Shown: positions 8,711 through 17,922 of the stretch, piece by piece
How positions within the stretch are numbered: the stretch's first letter is position 1
Layout of the letters: every line of letters starts with the position of its first letter
DNA from: an uncultured Pelagibacteraceae bacterium
GTDB lineage: Bacteria > Pseudomonadota > Alphaproteobacteria > Pelagibacterales > Pelagibacteraceae
NCBI GenBank assembly: GCA_902558545.1
Contig: CACEEJ010000002.1
Coordinates: 33,276 to 97,275 of the forward strand
Reading direction: 5' to 3'
DNA length: 64,000 nt
Notes under the pieces: generated by a model
Databases searched by the model: none
Seen by the model: the letters and a program-made list of their open reading frames with translations, nothing else
What the model was told of the DNA's origin: nothing
Translations under genes and position numbers: made by a program

Positions 8711-9814
8711 TTGAGTCTAATAAAACCATTTAGCGGAATAAGACCAAAAAAAAAGTTTGCAAAGCAAGTTACTTCTCCAAACTTAAGTTATCTTAATAAT
8801 TACAAACTAACCAAAAAATTAAATTTTGTTAATTTATTAAATGCTTCAAGCATCCATGAGTCAAAAAAAATACTTCGAAGTCTTAATGAAAAAGGTATTA
8901 TTCAACAAGACCAATCAGATTATTTCTATTTATATCGAATTACATATAACAAGAAAAAATTGCTTGGGATAGTTGGAAAAATTAATTTAGAGAATTATGA
9001 TGACAAAAAAATATTAGGTCATGAAGAAACTTTTGTAGAAAGGATAAAAAAAAGAAAAGAACAATTATTTAAATTTAATAGTCAAATAAGCCCTATATAT
9101 ACAACGTATAAGTCTAAACCAAATTCTTTAAAAAAATTAAATAATATTTTTAAATATAAGCCAGATTATAATTTTATATCTGAGGATAAGTGTAGGCATG
9201 AACTTTGGGTAATTAAAAAACTAAAAACAGAAAAATTACTTAAAAAGTATCTTAAAAATATTAAGAAAATATACATATGTGATGGACACCATAGGATACA
9301 AGCGATGTTAAAAAGTAAAAAAAAAATTGCCCCTATGATAATAGCTTTTCCTGATAATCAGGTAAATATATTAGATTATAATAGAGTTATAAAAACCAAT
9401 TTAAAATTTGAAGAAATTAAAAAAATAATTTCAAAAAACTTTACTTTTAATGTCTCTAAAAAAAATAACCAACTTAAACAAAACCAAATTGAAATGTATG
9501 CAAAAAGAAGGTGGTATACAATTAAGCCATTTAAACAATCAAAAGAACTAGATGTAACTATATTGAGAAAATTAATATTAAATAAAATTTTGAAAAATAA
9601 AAAAAATATTAAATTCGTATCAGGTTTCAAAGGTAAAAAAGTTTTAGAAAATTATGTAAATTCTAAAAAATATAATTTAGCATTTAAATTATATCCTACT
9701 AATATTTCACAAGTTTTATCTTTTGCTGAAAAGAAAAAATATATGCCACAAAAATCTACGTGGTTTCACCCAAAACCACTTGATGGATTAATTTCATCTA
9801 AAATTATTTCTTAA
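8711..9814 (+). CDS. DUF1015 family protein
   Basis: This 367-residue protein is predicted cytosolic. The TTG at 8711 is the only start that retains the family's N-terminal signature (IKPFSGIRPKKKFAKQV), and no ATG occurs until well inside, so a TTG start is likely. The DGHHRIQA motif (about 193-200) is the most conserved feature of DUF1015 proteins, whose role is unknown, with a possible nucleotide- or metal-linked enzyme core. It follows trpB2 by 8 bases and is extremely lysine-rich. The family member is shorter than the usual 400-plus residues. It ends in an 11-base convergent overlap with mtnA. Confidence 0.75.
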   Translation: MSLIKPFSGIRPKKKFAKQVTSPNLSYLNNYKLTKKLNFVNLLNASSIHESKKILRSLNEKGIIQQDQSDYFYLYRITYNKKKLLGIVGKINLENYDDKKILGHEETFVERIKKRKEQLFKFNSQISPIYTTYKSKPNSLKKLNNIFKYKPDYNFISEDKCRHELWVIKKLKTEKLLKKYLKNIKKIYICDGHHRIQAMLKSKKKIAPMIIAFPDNQVNILDYNRVIKTNLKFEEIKKIISKNFTFNVSKKNNQLKQNQIEMYAKRRWYTIKPFKQSKELDVTILRKLILNKILKNKKNIKFVSGFKGKKVLENYVNSKKYNLAFKLYPTNISQVLSFAEKKKYMPQKSTWFHPKPLDGLISSKIIS

Positions 9815-10877
9815 ATAATTGTTTTAAACCATCAGATGAAGCTTCTGAAATCCCTCTTTCAGTTATTAATCCAGTAACATATTTTGCAGGCGTTACATCA
9901 AAAGCTAAATTCATAGCTTTACTTTTAGATGGGTATATCAAAACTTTCTTAATTTCATTATTCTCATCTATACCTTCAACATGAGATAATTCCTCTGAAT
10001 TTCTTTCTTCAATGGGAATATCTTTTGCATCTTTGATGCCCCAATCAATTGTTGAGCTTGGAAGAGCCACATAAAAAGGAACGTTATTATCATGGGCAGC
10101 TAATGCCTTAAGATAAGTTCCAATTTTATTACAAACGTCTCCATTGGATAAAGTCCTGTCAGTACCTACAATACACATATCAACTTCACCCCTCTGCATT
10201 AAAATACCCCCTGTATTATCTGCAATAATTGTGTTTGGAATTTCCTCTTCGTTTAATTCGTATGATGTTAAGTTTGCACCTTGATTTCTTGGTCTTGTTT
10301 CGTCTACCCATACATGAACTGGTATTCCTTTTTTATGAGCATGATAAATTGGTGATGTTGCTGTGCCCCAATTAATAGTTGCTAACCAACCTGCATTACA
10401 ATGTGTTAATATGTTTACTGTGTCTTTCTTTTTATTATAAATTTCTTCAATTACTTTTAATCCATTAATACCAATATTTTCACAAAACTTTTCATCTTCA
10501 TCACATATTTCTTTCGCTTCAGTTAGGGCAATACTTAATATTTGATCACTATTAATTCCTGATAATTTTTTCATCATACGATCTACAGCCCATTTTAAAT
10601 TAATAGCGGTAGGTCTTGATTGAATTAACTCTTCTGCACTTTTTTTTATAAATTCAGGATTATTATTTTCTTGAACTGCCAAAGCTAGACCATAAGCTGC
10701 AGTTCCACCAATTAGAGGAGCGCCTCTTACCTCCATTACTTTAATTGCATTAATAGCATCTTTTACTGTCTTTAATTCTTTAATTGTAAATTTGTGAGGA
10801 AGTTTTGTTTGATCTATTATTTTTATAATATTATTTTCAAACCAAATAGTACGATATTCTTTTCCATTAATTTTCAT
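9804..10877 (-). CDS. mtnA: Methylthioribose-1-phosphate isomerase
   Basis: The 357-residue enzyme converts 5-methylthioribose-1-phosphate to methylthioribulose-1-phosphate in methionine and adenine salvage. The catalytic pair is in the canonical place: Cys160 in THCNAGWL and Asp240 in VGTDRT. RGAPLIGGTAAYGLAL (51-66), DETRPRNQGANLT and ADNTGG are all typical of MtnA rather than eIF2B or ribose-1,5-bisphosphate isomerase. It is third in the run mtnP, secreted hydrolase, mtnA (gap of 2 bases), so it should be co-expressed with MtnP, which supplies its substrate. Confidence 0.93.
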   Translation of the reverse strand: MKINGKEYRTIWFENNIIKIIDQTKLPHKFTIKELKTVKDAINAIKVMEVRGAPLIGGTAAYGLALAVQENNNPEFIKKSAEELIQSRPTAINLKWAVDRMMKKLSGINSDQILSIALTEAKEICDEDEKFCENIGINGLKVIEEIYNKKKDTVNILTHCNAGWLATINWGTATSPIYHAHKKGIPVHVWVDETRPRNQGANLTSYELNEEEIPNTIIADNTGGILMQRGEVDMCIVGTDRTLSNGDVCNKIGTYLKALAAHDNNVPFYVALPSSTIDWGIKDAKDIPIEERNSEELSHVEGIDENNEIKKVLIYPSKSKAMNLAFDVTPAKYVTGLITERGISEASSDGLKQLFKK

Positions 10878-10879
10878 CT

Positions 10880-11785
10880 TTAAAAAATGCCATTTAAATA
10901 TTTAATTAAATCCTTATTTCTCTTTTCATACTCTGCGTAACATTTAGTTAGAGTTATTCCATGATAATTATTCGTAGGATCTGCTTTTTTGCAACCGGAA
11001 TTAGTTAAATTTACAAATTTAACTGAATTTATACTCTTAAATAAAGAATAGTCATTTGGAGAATTAAAATGATCTTTATCATGTGCAACAATAATTGCAT
11101 TTATTTGAGATAAATCTTTTACAAAACCATAATATCTTACGTCTTCCCACCAAGGCCAATCTTTTCTATTTTTAACAGTTCCACCAGCTCCTGGATTAAG
11201 ACCTATTACACCTTTCACCAGCTTGGGGAATTCTGCTTTTATTTTTATTGACTGCCAGCCACCTGATGAATGACCAGCAAGAATAATATTCTTAAATCCT
11301 TCTTCAATAAAACTATCAACTTTATCTTTTATAACTCTTCTTCTTTGGTTTTGTTTTTGTTTGTTAATTAATGGAATTCCATCTCTGTCTTTTAATTCTA
11401 AAGCTAATTTTCCATTTTTTTCATGAGCTTTCCACATTTTAGTTTGCTCTTTTTTTGACCATCCTTTTGCACCTGTGCATAAACGATATATTTTTACTTT
11501 GAAATTTTTAATGTTTACATCATGTAAGTCTCTTATAACTTTGGGAACATTGTTACCTGGATTTGTACATTTATCACTTTTTTGATCATTATCTGAGCCA
11601 TGATTGTAAATAATTAAAATTGAATTTTTTTTGTCTTTTATTTCGTTCTCGGAATAGATTTTTCCTTTGCTGTCTATAAATCCGTTATCTTTAGAAAATT
11701 TTTTAAGATCTTTATCAAATTTTGAGTTTGAATAAGCATTGGTTAAGAAAAAACTAATAATTAAAGAAATTAATATTCTCTTCAT
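10880..11785 (-). CDS. Secreted alpha/beta hydrolase
   Basis: The 301-residue protein begins with a signal peptide (MKRILISLIISFFLTNAYS) and so acts in the periplasm or beyond. The nucleophile elbow is GHSSGG near residue 172, with GLNPGAGG after it; an Asp (VAHDKDHF) and a late His (NNYHGI) could complete the triad. Three cysteine-containing stretches (DKCTN, RLCTG, SGCKK) may form disulfides. It overlaps mtnP by 4 bases and mtnA follows 2 bases later, so it sits inside the salvage operon although the other two enzymes are cytosolic. Substrate unknown; a dienelactone-hydrolase or esterase-like role is possible. Confidence 0.75.
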   Translation of the reverse strand: MKRILISLIISFFLTNAYSNSKFDKDLKKFSKDNGFIDSKGKIYSENEIKDKKNSILIIYNHGSDNDQKSDKCTNPGNNVPKVIRDLHDVNIKNFKVKIYRLCTGAKGWSKKEQTKMWKAHEKNGKLALELKDRDGIPLINKQKQNQRRRVIKDKVDSFIEEGFKNIILAGHSSGGWQSIKIKAEFPKLVKGVIGLNPGAGGTVKNRKDWPWWEDVRYYGFVKDLSQINAIIVAHDKDHFNSPNDYSLFKSINSVKFVNLTNSGCKKADPTNNYHGITLTKCYAEYEKRNKDLIKYLNGIF

Positions 11786-12654
11786 TTTAATAAAACTCTA
11801 CCAGCAACGGTTTTGAGTTTCTCAATTGTTTTTTTAGTTCTTTTTTCAGGTGCTGTTATTATTGCTACATCTAAACAATTATTAGTAGGATCATGAGGAT
11901 CAATATGACTTTCAAAATTATCAATCAAATTTTTAATCATAATTTTTGCTTTTTCAGCGTTACCTAACAAAACTTTAATCACTTGCTGTACATCAACATT
12001 TTCATGATCTGGATGCCAACAATCAAAATCTGTAACCATGGAAACTGAGGCATATCTAATTTCTGCCTCTCTTGCGAGTTTTGCTTCAGGCATGTTAGTC
12101 ATTCCAATAACATCTGCTTTCCAAGATCTATATAAATTGGACTCTGCTAATGTGGAAAATTGTGGTCCTTCCATAACGACATATGTTCCATTTCTTTGAT
12201 AGTCTATATTTGATTTTTTAATTGCTTCTTCACATGCATTCATTAACCCATTGGAGGTTGGATTAGCCATTGAAACATGAGCAACAATCTCATCATCAAA
12301 AAAAGTTTTATTTCTTGCAAAAGTTCTATCAATAAACTGATCTACAATTACAAATTTTCCAGGAGGTAAATTTTCTTTAAGAGAACCTACTGCTGATACT
12401 GAAACAATATCTGTGACGCCTAATTGCTTGAGTGAATCTATATTTGCTCTAAAATTTATATTAGATGGAGAAACAAAGTGCCCCCTTCCGTGTCTGGGTA
12501 AAAAATAAACTTCCTTACCATTATATTTAGTTTTTAAAATCTGATCAGATGGTTTTCCCCAAGGGGTTTTTAAATCAAGTAATTCTCTATCTTTAAATTC
12601 CTCAACATCATAAAGACCACTGCCACCAATAATTGCTAATTTATTTGTTGTCAT
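11782..12654 (-). CDS. mtnP: S-methyl-5'-thioadenosine phosphorylase
   Basis: The 290-residue enzyme phosphorolyses methylthioadenosine to adenine and methylthioribose-1-phosphate. Family motifs are intact: IGGSGLYD for phosphate, RHGRGHFVSPSNINFRAN, SAVGSL, and EGPQFSTLAESNLYRSW followed by IGMTNMPEAKLAREAE in the nucleoside pocket. TDFDCWH near residue 210 carries the acidic base-binding residue. Apt, which uses the released adenine, is divergent across 41 bases, and mtnA is two genes downstream. The source of methylthioadenosine is probably the fused spermidine synthase about 5 kb away. Confidence 0.93.
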   Translation of the reverse strand: MTTNKLAIIGGSGLYDVEEFKDRELLDLKTPWGKPSDQILKTKYNGKEVYFLPRHGRGHFVSPSNINFRANIDSLKQLGVTDIVSVSAVGSLKENLPPGKFVIVDQFIDRTFARNKTFFDDEIVAHVSMANPTSNGLMNACEEAIKKSNIDYQRNGTYVVMEGPQFSTLAESNLYRSWKADVIGMTNMPEAKLAREAEIRYASVSMVTDFDCWHPDHENVDVQQVIKVLLGNAEKAKIMIKNLIDNFESHIDPHDPTNNCLDVAIITAPEKRTKKTIEKLKTVAGRVLLK

Positions 12655-12695
12655 AATTAAAAATATATTTATTTATACTTTTATAATTAACTATT

Positions 12696-13223
12696 ATGAA
12701 CCTAAAAAATTATATTAGATCTATTCCTGATTATCCAAAAAAAGGTATTTTATTTAGAGATATTACAACTTTAATTAAAGATAAGAATGCTTTTGCTGAA
12801 ACAATAAATCAGATAGTTGAAAGATCTAAAAAATATAATTTTACTAAAATTGCAGCAATTGAGTCTCGAGGTTTTGTTTTTGCATCTGCTGTATCTTATA
12901 TTTTAAAAAAACCATTTATAATGTTGAGAAAAAAAAACAAATTACCGGCCGAAGTTCATACAATAGATTTTGAATTAGAATATGGCACTGCAACAATTGA
13001 AGTACACAAAGATTCTTTTGATAAAAATGACAGTGTATTAATTATAGATGATCTAATAGCAACTGGAGGAACGGCTGAAGCAGCAGCAGAATTAGTTAAG
13101 ATCTCAAAAGGAAAAGTCGCTGCTTTTATTTTTGTTATTAATTTATTTGATTTAAATGGTTCAGAAAATTTAATTAAAAAAGGTTATAAAATTGAGAATT
13201 TAATTAATTTTCCTGGACATTAA
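12696..13223 (+). CDS. apt: Adenine phosphoribosyltransferase
   Basis: The 175-residue protein matches Apt in length and order of motifs: FRDITTLIKD near residue 25, AAIESRGFVFASAV for the pyrophosphate loop, LRKKNKLPAE for the flexible loop, and VLIIDDLIATGGTAEAAAEL for PRPP binding. It makes AMP from adenine and PRPP. Its placement opposite mtnP is functionally sensible because MtnP liberates adenine. The start at 12696 gives the standard short N-terminus (NLKNYIRSIPDYPKKGI). It overlaps the convergent SGNH gene by 4 bases. Confidence 0.93.
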   Translation: MNLKNYIRSIPDYPKKGILFRDITTLIKDKNAFAETINQIVERSKKYNFTKIAAIESRGFVFASAVSYILKKPFIMLRKKNKLPAEVHTIDFELEYGTATIEVHKDSFDKNDSVLIIDDLIATGGTAEAAAELVKISKGKVAAFIFVINLFDLNGSENLIKKGYKIENLINFPGH

Positions 13224-14269
13224 TTTTTAAAGTTTTTTATAAAATTTTTGAATATTTTTTTATTACCTTTCTCATTAAAATGTACATCATTTTCAAAATA
13301 ATATTTTAAAATAACAGATTCTCTTGTTGAATAATTTATCTCTTCAAAAAAGTCTGTAAAATTATTAAAAAAAAACTCACATTTATTTAAACAGAAATTA
13401 TCCATCAGATTTACAATTTTTGAGTTTACATTGTCATACATAATTTGACTAGGCCAAGGATAAATTCCAACGGACATTTTAATATTATTCTGTTCAAGTA
13501 AAAGATAAATCATATTCATTAATTCCATTGATTTGTTAATTTCTTCTTCACTAAAAATATCATTATTAAAAGTCCAAGAACTTTTTTCATGGCAATAATC
13601 TAGATATCCACACTTATTTAATATTTTTTTTTCTTTAGTAAATTTAGGAATTAAATCATTTTTAATTTTTTTTGATGAATAGGACAAAAATGGAAAACTC
13701 GATTTTAAGCGCTTTTGAATTTTTGATAATAAAATAGATTTTTTTCTTGTAACAATATTATCTATTAAACGATATTTGCGATTATCATCATAAACATCAC
13801 TTATATCAAAATAAATAATAACCCTATTAAATTTATAATCATTATCTATAAGATATTTTAATTTTGAAAAATAAATAGTAGGTGAATAAGAAACAACACC
13901 TAAATTTGCAATTTTATAATTACTTAAATAATTTGATATTTGACCAACAAATGTATTTTTATACTCAAGACCAACTCCTTCAGTAAAACTATCGCCAATA
14001 AATGCAATATCAAATTCTCTAGTATTTGAATTAGTCTTCTCACAAAAATTTCTAAATGAATTTTGATCAGTGCAAAATAAATAATTTTCTCCTGGTACCC
14101 ACTCCAAACTTGCATTAAAATTTTTTTTTAAATCATGATCATAAACATTATGATTTAATGTAGGATTAATTTTCTTTGATGTAAAATTTAAAAGATACGA
14201 ACCAAACAATAGATCAATTAGCAAAGCTAAAAAAATTGTTATTCCAAGAATAATAAATATTTTTTTCAA
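13220..14269 (-). CDS. Membrane-anchored SGNH/GDSL hydrolase-like protein
   Basis: The 349-residue protein has an N-terminal membrane helix (residues about 4-24) and then a periplasmic SGNH fold. Block I is GDSFTEG with the nucleophile at Ser94; the late block NDVHFNEKGN near residue 335 supplies Asp and His. Such proteins commonly add or remove O-acetyl groups on surface glycans. It overlaps the upstream GT2 gene by 4 bases, so both belong to the surface polysaccharide island. Very A-rich codon use (many Lys, Asn, Ile) is shared across this island. Confidence 0.78.
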   Translation of the reverse strand: MKKIFIILGITIFLALLIDLLFGSYLLNFTSKKINPTLNHNVYDHDLKKNFNASLEWVPGENYLFCTDQNSFRNFCEKTNSNTREFDIAFIGDSFTEGVGLEYKNTFVGQISNYLSNYKIANLGVVSYSPTIYFSKLKYLIDNDYKFNRVIIYFDISDVYDDNRKYRLIDNIVTRKKSILLSKIQKRLKSSFPFLSYSSKKIKNDLIPKFTKEKKILNKCGYLDYCHEKSSWTFNNDIFSEEEINKSMELMNMIYLLLEQNNIKMSVGIYPWPSQIMYDNVNSKIVNLMDNFCLNKCEFFFNNFTDFFEEINYSTRESVILKYYFENDVHFNEKGNKKIFKNFIKNFKN

Positions 14270-15126
14270 TTTATAATTTTATTTTTTTTTGGCCTGTACC
14301 AAGATTTTCTACCAATTAATGAATTATAAGTACCTGAAAATCTCATAGAGTAAATTGTTTTTTTGATTTGGTTAGAAACAATTGAATAATATAAAATTTT
14401 AAATAATTGAAAAATTGATATAAAGAAAAATTTAAAATAAACATAAAAAATATTTGAAAACTTTTTTTCAAAATAAACCTTTGACCACATCCAATGCCAA
14501 TTTCTGCATTTCTCATATTCAAAGCCGATAGCTGATGATTTGGCACCTAAATGAGAAACTTTGGAAAATCTACTTATATAAATTTTTTCTTCTGCTATTT
14601 TTAGTCTTTTACATAAATCAATGTCTTCTAAGTATAAAAAAATTTTTCTATCAAACATTCCAATGTCAATAATTTTTTTCTTATTAAATAACATTGCAAA
14701 ACCCTTTACAAATTCTACTTCGAAAATTTTTTTTTTTATAAATCCTTTTTCAATTTTAGTTCCATAATTTTTATCATTTGAAATTGGTGATAATATTGAA
14801 AAATTTTTATTTAAATTATTTATTGCTTCTAATAAATTTTTTTCACAATTTTTATTTAATATGACGTCAGGGCTAAGTATAAAAACAAATGGAGTTTTTG
14901 ATTTTTTTAAAATAATGTTATTACCTAAACCATATCCTGTATTTTCTTTTGACAAATAAACTTTAATCTTTGGATATTTCTTTAAAATTTTTTTTTTTAA
15001 AATAATATCATTTGAGTTATCTAAAATAATTATTTTTTTTATTTTTTTTATGCTCTTAAGACAATTAAAAATAACTTTTTCACTTTTATAGCTAACAATG
15101 CCAATAGTAATTTGATTATAATTCAT
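14266..15126 (-). CDS. Glycosyltransferase family 2 (rhamnosyltransferase-like)
   Basis: This 286-residue GT-A enzyme begins with TIGIVSYKSEKVIFNCLKS, has the nucleotide-binding LDNSND at about 35, and FILSPDVIL as a DxD-like metal site. LYLEDIDLCKRL near residue 165 is the catalytic ED(x)D motif found in WbbL-type rhamnosyl- and related transferases. It would move a nucleotide-activated sugar, possibly the dTDP sugar made by the divergent rml-type genes, onto a lipid-linked or LPS acceptor. It lies 35 bases from divergent rmlB. Confidence 0.82.
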   Translation of the reverse strand: MNYNQITIGIVSYKSEKVIFNCLKSIKKIKKIIILDNSNDIILKKKILKKYPKIKVYLSKENTGYGLGNNIILKKSKTPFVFILSPDVILNKNCEKNLLEAINNLNKNFSILSPISNDKNYGTKIEKGFIKKKIFEVEFVKGFAMLFNKKKIIDIGMFDRKIFLYLEDIDLCKRLKIAEEKIYISRFSKVSHLGAKSSAIGFEYEKCRNWHWMWSKVYFEKKFSNIFYVYFKFFFISIFQLFKILYYSIVSNQIKKTIYSMRFSGTYNSLIGRKSWYRPKKNKIIN

Positions 15127-15161
15127 TTATAGATACTTAATATATTATATTGTCATAAATA

Positions 15162-16184
15162 ATGAAAAAATATTTAATTGTTACAGGTGGATTGGGTTTT
15201 ATAGGTAGTAATTTCATTAAACTATTAATAAACAAAAAATATTCTATAATTAATATTGATAAAATTTCTTACTCTTCAAATTTTTATAATTTAAGAGATT
15301 TAAGTAAAAATAAAAATTATAAATTTATTAAATGTGACATTAATAATAAAAAAAAACTAATTAAAATATTTAATAAGTACAAACCGCTCTGTATTTTTAA
15401 TTTAGCAGCTGAGACACATGTTGATAGATCAATTGACTCTGCAAAACCATTTATTAAAAATAATATAGAAGGTGTATTTAATTTACTTGAAGCATTTAAA
15501 AAATATTATAATAAAAACAAAAAAACAAAATTAATTCATGTTTCCACTGATGAGGTTTATGGAGATATACTTCGAGGAAGAACAAGTGAAAGGTATCCAT
15601 ATAAACCAAGCTCTCCTTATGCTGCTAGCAAAGCTTCATCTGATCATCTAGTATTTTCATATATAAGAACTTATGGTATACCGGCAATAATCACAAATTG
15701 TTCAAATAATTATGGACCTGGGCAGCACCCTGAAAAATTAATTCCAAAATTGATTTATAATATTTTAAACAATTTACCTTTACCAATTTATGGAAAAGGA
15801 AAAAATTCAAGGGAATGGATTTTTGTAACTGATCATTGCGAAGCACTTTTTAAAATTTTTAAAATGGGTAAATTGGGCGAATTTTACAACATTGGATCAA
15901 ATAAAAATTATAATAATTTAGAAATGACAAAAAAAATTTTAACTATTGCAAAAAAATATATAACGGTTGGAAATAAAGTAAAAATTAATTTTATAAAAGA
16001 CAGACCTGGTCATGATATTAGGTACGCACTTAATAGCAAAAAAATAAGTAAAGATTTGAATTGGAAAACATCAACCAACTTGCAACAAGGTCTTAAAAAA
16101 ACATTTTTATGGTATATTTCAAATTATAAATTTTTTAAATCTATAAATAAAAAACAAATTACAAAAAGGTTAGGCAATTTATGA
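15162..16184 (+). CDS. rmlB: dTDP-glucose 4,6-dehydratase
   Basis: The 340-residue extended SDR has the NAD loop TGGLGFIGSN (8-17), the active STDEVYG with YAASK tyrosine-lysine pair, and the RmlB-specific HVDRSID and DRPGHDIRYA motifs. It converts dTDP-glucose to dTDP-4-keto-6-deoxyglucose. It opens a five-gene cluster and its stop overlaps rmlA by 4 bases. Codon use is extremely A-rich like the rest of the island, but no catalytic residue seems lost. Confidence 0.92.
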   Translation: MKKYLIVTGGLGFIGSNFIKLLINKKYSIINIDKISYSSNFYNLRDLSKNKNYKFIKCDINNKKKLIKIFNKYKPLCIFNLAAETHVDRSIDSAKPFIKNNIEGVFNLLEAFKKYYNKNKKTKLIHVSTDEVYGDILRGRTSERYPYKPSSPYAASKASSDHLVFSYIRTYGIPAIITNCSNNYGPGQHPEKLIPKLIYNILNNLPLPIYGKGKNSREWIFVTDHCEALFKIFKMGKLGEFYNIGSNKNYNNLEMTKKILTIAKKYITVGNKVKINFIKDRPGHDIRYALNSKKISKDLNWKTSTNLQQGLKKTFLWYISNYKFFKSINKKQITKRLGNL

Positions 16185-17062
16185 TTAAAAAAGGAATAAT
16201 ATTAGCTGGAGGAAAAGGAACAAGAATGAGTCCTCTGACTAAAGCTGTAAATAAACAATTGTTACCTATTTATGATAAACCTTTAATTTTTTATCCTTTA
16301 TCAATTTTAATGCTATGTAAAATAAAAGATATTCTAATAATTGTGAATAAAGGACAACTTGATCAATATAAAAAATTAATACCAGATGGAAAAAACTTGG
16401 GCATAAAAATTACCTTTAAGGAACAAGATAAACCTAGAGGCTTACCTGATGCATTCATTGTTGGTGAGGATTTTATAGGGTCCAAAAATGTGGCTATGAT
16501 TTTAGGAGATAATTTTTTTTACGGACAAAGTTTATCTGATACTTTAAGAAAATGTACTGCATTAAAAAATGGAGCTAAAATTTTATTACATAAAGTTGTT
16601 AAACCAGAACTTTTTGGTGTAGCAAAAATAGATAAAAAAACAAAAAAAATTAAAGAAATAAAAGAAAAGCCAAAAAAATTTATATCTGACCATGCAATAA
16701 CTGGTTTGTATTTCTTTGATAGTAATGTTGTCAAATTTGCAAAAACTTTAAAACCATCTAAAAGAAAAGAATTAGAAATAATTGATCTATTAAATAAATA
16801 TAAAAGGAAAAAAAAACTTACAGCAGAATATTTAGGTAGAGGTGGTGCATGGCTAGATACTGGCTCTATTAGTGATTATTACAAAACATCTAATTTTGTT
16901 CAGGCTGTGCAAAATAGACAGGGTGTAAAAATTGCCTGCCTTGAGGAGATCGCATTTATAAATAAATGGATTGGAAAATCTCATTTGAAAAATCAAATTA
17001 AATTTTATGGTAATTGTGATTATTCAAATTATTTAAAAAGTATAATTAAGAAAAGTGTATAA
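16181..17062 (+). CDS. rmlA: Glucose-1-phosphate thymidylyltransferase
   Basis: The 293-residue nucleotidyltransferase has GIILAGGKGTRM at the N-terminus, the KQLLPIYDKPLIFYPLS block, the substrate glutamine in KEQDKPRGLPDA and the metal-site aspartate in LGDNFFYG. EYLGRGGAWLDTG completes the RmlA signature. It forms dTDP-glucose for RmlB. The usual GTRLYP and DGLAQA are GTRMSP and RGLPDA here, a modest drift. It overlaps rmlB by 4 bases and the following SDR gene by 8. Confidence 0.9.
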   Translation: MIKKGIILAGGKGTRMSPLTKAVNKQLLPIYDKPLIFYPLSILMLCKIKDILIIVNKGQLDQYKKLIPDGKNLGIKITFKEQDKPRGLPDAFIVGEDFIGSKNVAMILGDNFFYGQSLSDTLRKCTALKNGAKILLHKVVKPELFGVAKIDKKTKKIKEIKEKPKKFISDHAITGLYFFDSNVVKFAKTLKPSKRKELEIIDLLNKYKRKKKLTAEYLGRGGAWLDTGSISDYYKTSNFVQAVQNRQGVKIACLEEIAFINKWIGKSHLKNQIKFYGNCDYSNYLKSIIKKSV

Positions 17063-17912
17063 AATATTATTTACAGGCGGAACAGGTTTTATTGGATCAA
17101 ATATTTTAAAAAATATTCGGTTAAACCATATAGTTTACGTTATTCAAAAAAAAGAATCGAAATCCACGATTTTTAAAAGTAAAAATATTCAAATTATTAA
17201 ATTTAATAATTATAATTCGTTAGCTACCAAACTAAAAAAAATTAAAGTAGATGCCGTTATACATTGTGCAACACATTATAAAAAAATTCATAATTCATCT
17301 GATTTAAAAAAATTTGCAGAGTCAAATATTTTATTAGGTAACATAATTTTAGAAAATATAAAAAATATGGGTGTAAAAAAATTTATAAATTTTACAACAA
17401 CATGGGGAAGCTCCGAAGCTATTTTAAACAATCCAAAAAATTTATATGCTGCATATAAAAATAGTTTCAACTGTTTAATTGATTTTTATAAAAAAAAATT
17501 TCCTTCAGTAAGATTTATAGATTTAGTAGTTGTAGATACTTATGGTCCTAATGATAAAAGAGAAAAATTAATAAACGTTCTAAAAAAAAATTATAATAGT
17601 AATAAAATTACAAAAATTATCTCAAAAAACTTATACATTAATTTAGTTAATGTAGAAGATGTAGTGGATGCGATAAAGATAACACTTAAAAAAAATATAA
17701 AAACTGGAAAATATATTTTAAAAAACACTAATTTTCTAAGTATTTTAAAATTGATAAATTATATCAACAAAAACTCAAATAGAAAAATCAAAGTCAAATG
17801 GCTATCAAGTATTAAAATTAAAGATAAATTTTTAAAGTATAAAATATTAAAAAGTTGGAAACCGAAAAAAAGTAATATAGAAAATATCAAAAAATTAATC
17901 ATAAATTATTAA
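17055..17912 (+). CDS. NAD-dependent epimerase/dehydratase; candidate NDP-sugar 4-ketoreductase
   Basis: The 285-residue SDR starts at a GTG inside the rmlA end and has the Rossmann loop TGGTGFIGSN. The catalytic YxxxK is YAAYK, with TTTWG before it in the serine/threonine position. Length and layout are like CDP-abequose/paratose synthases and other 4-ketoreductases, not like RmlD. In this cluster it could reduce the 4-keto group of the deoxysugar made by RmlB and the PLP enzyme. Specificity is inference from context. Confidence 0.72.
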   Translation: MYKILFTGGTGFIGSNILKNIRLNHIVYVIQKKESKSTIFKSKNIQIIKFNNYNSLATKLKKIKVDAVIHCATHYKKIHNSSDLKKFAESNILLGNIILENIKNMGVKKFINFTTTWGSSEAILNNPKNLYAAYKNSFNCLIDFYKKKFPSVRFIDLVVVDTYGPNDKREKLINVLKKNYNSNKITKIISKNLYINLVNVEDVVDAIKITLKKNIKTGKYILKNTNFLSILKLINYINKNSNRKIKVKWLSSIKIKDKFLKYKILKSWKPKKSNIENIKKLIINY

Positions 17913-17922
17913 AATTAAAACA

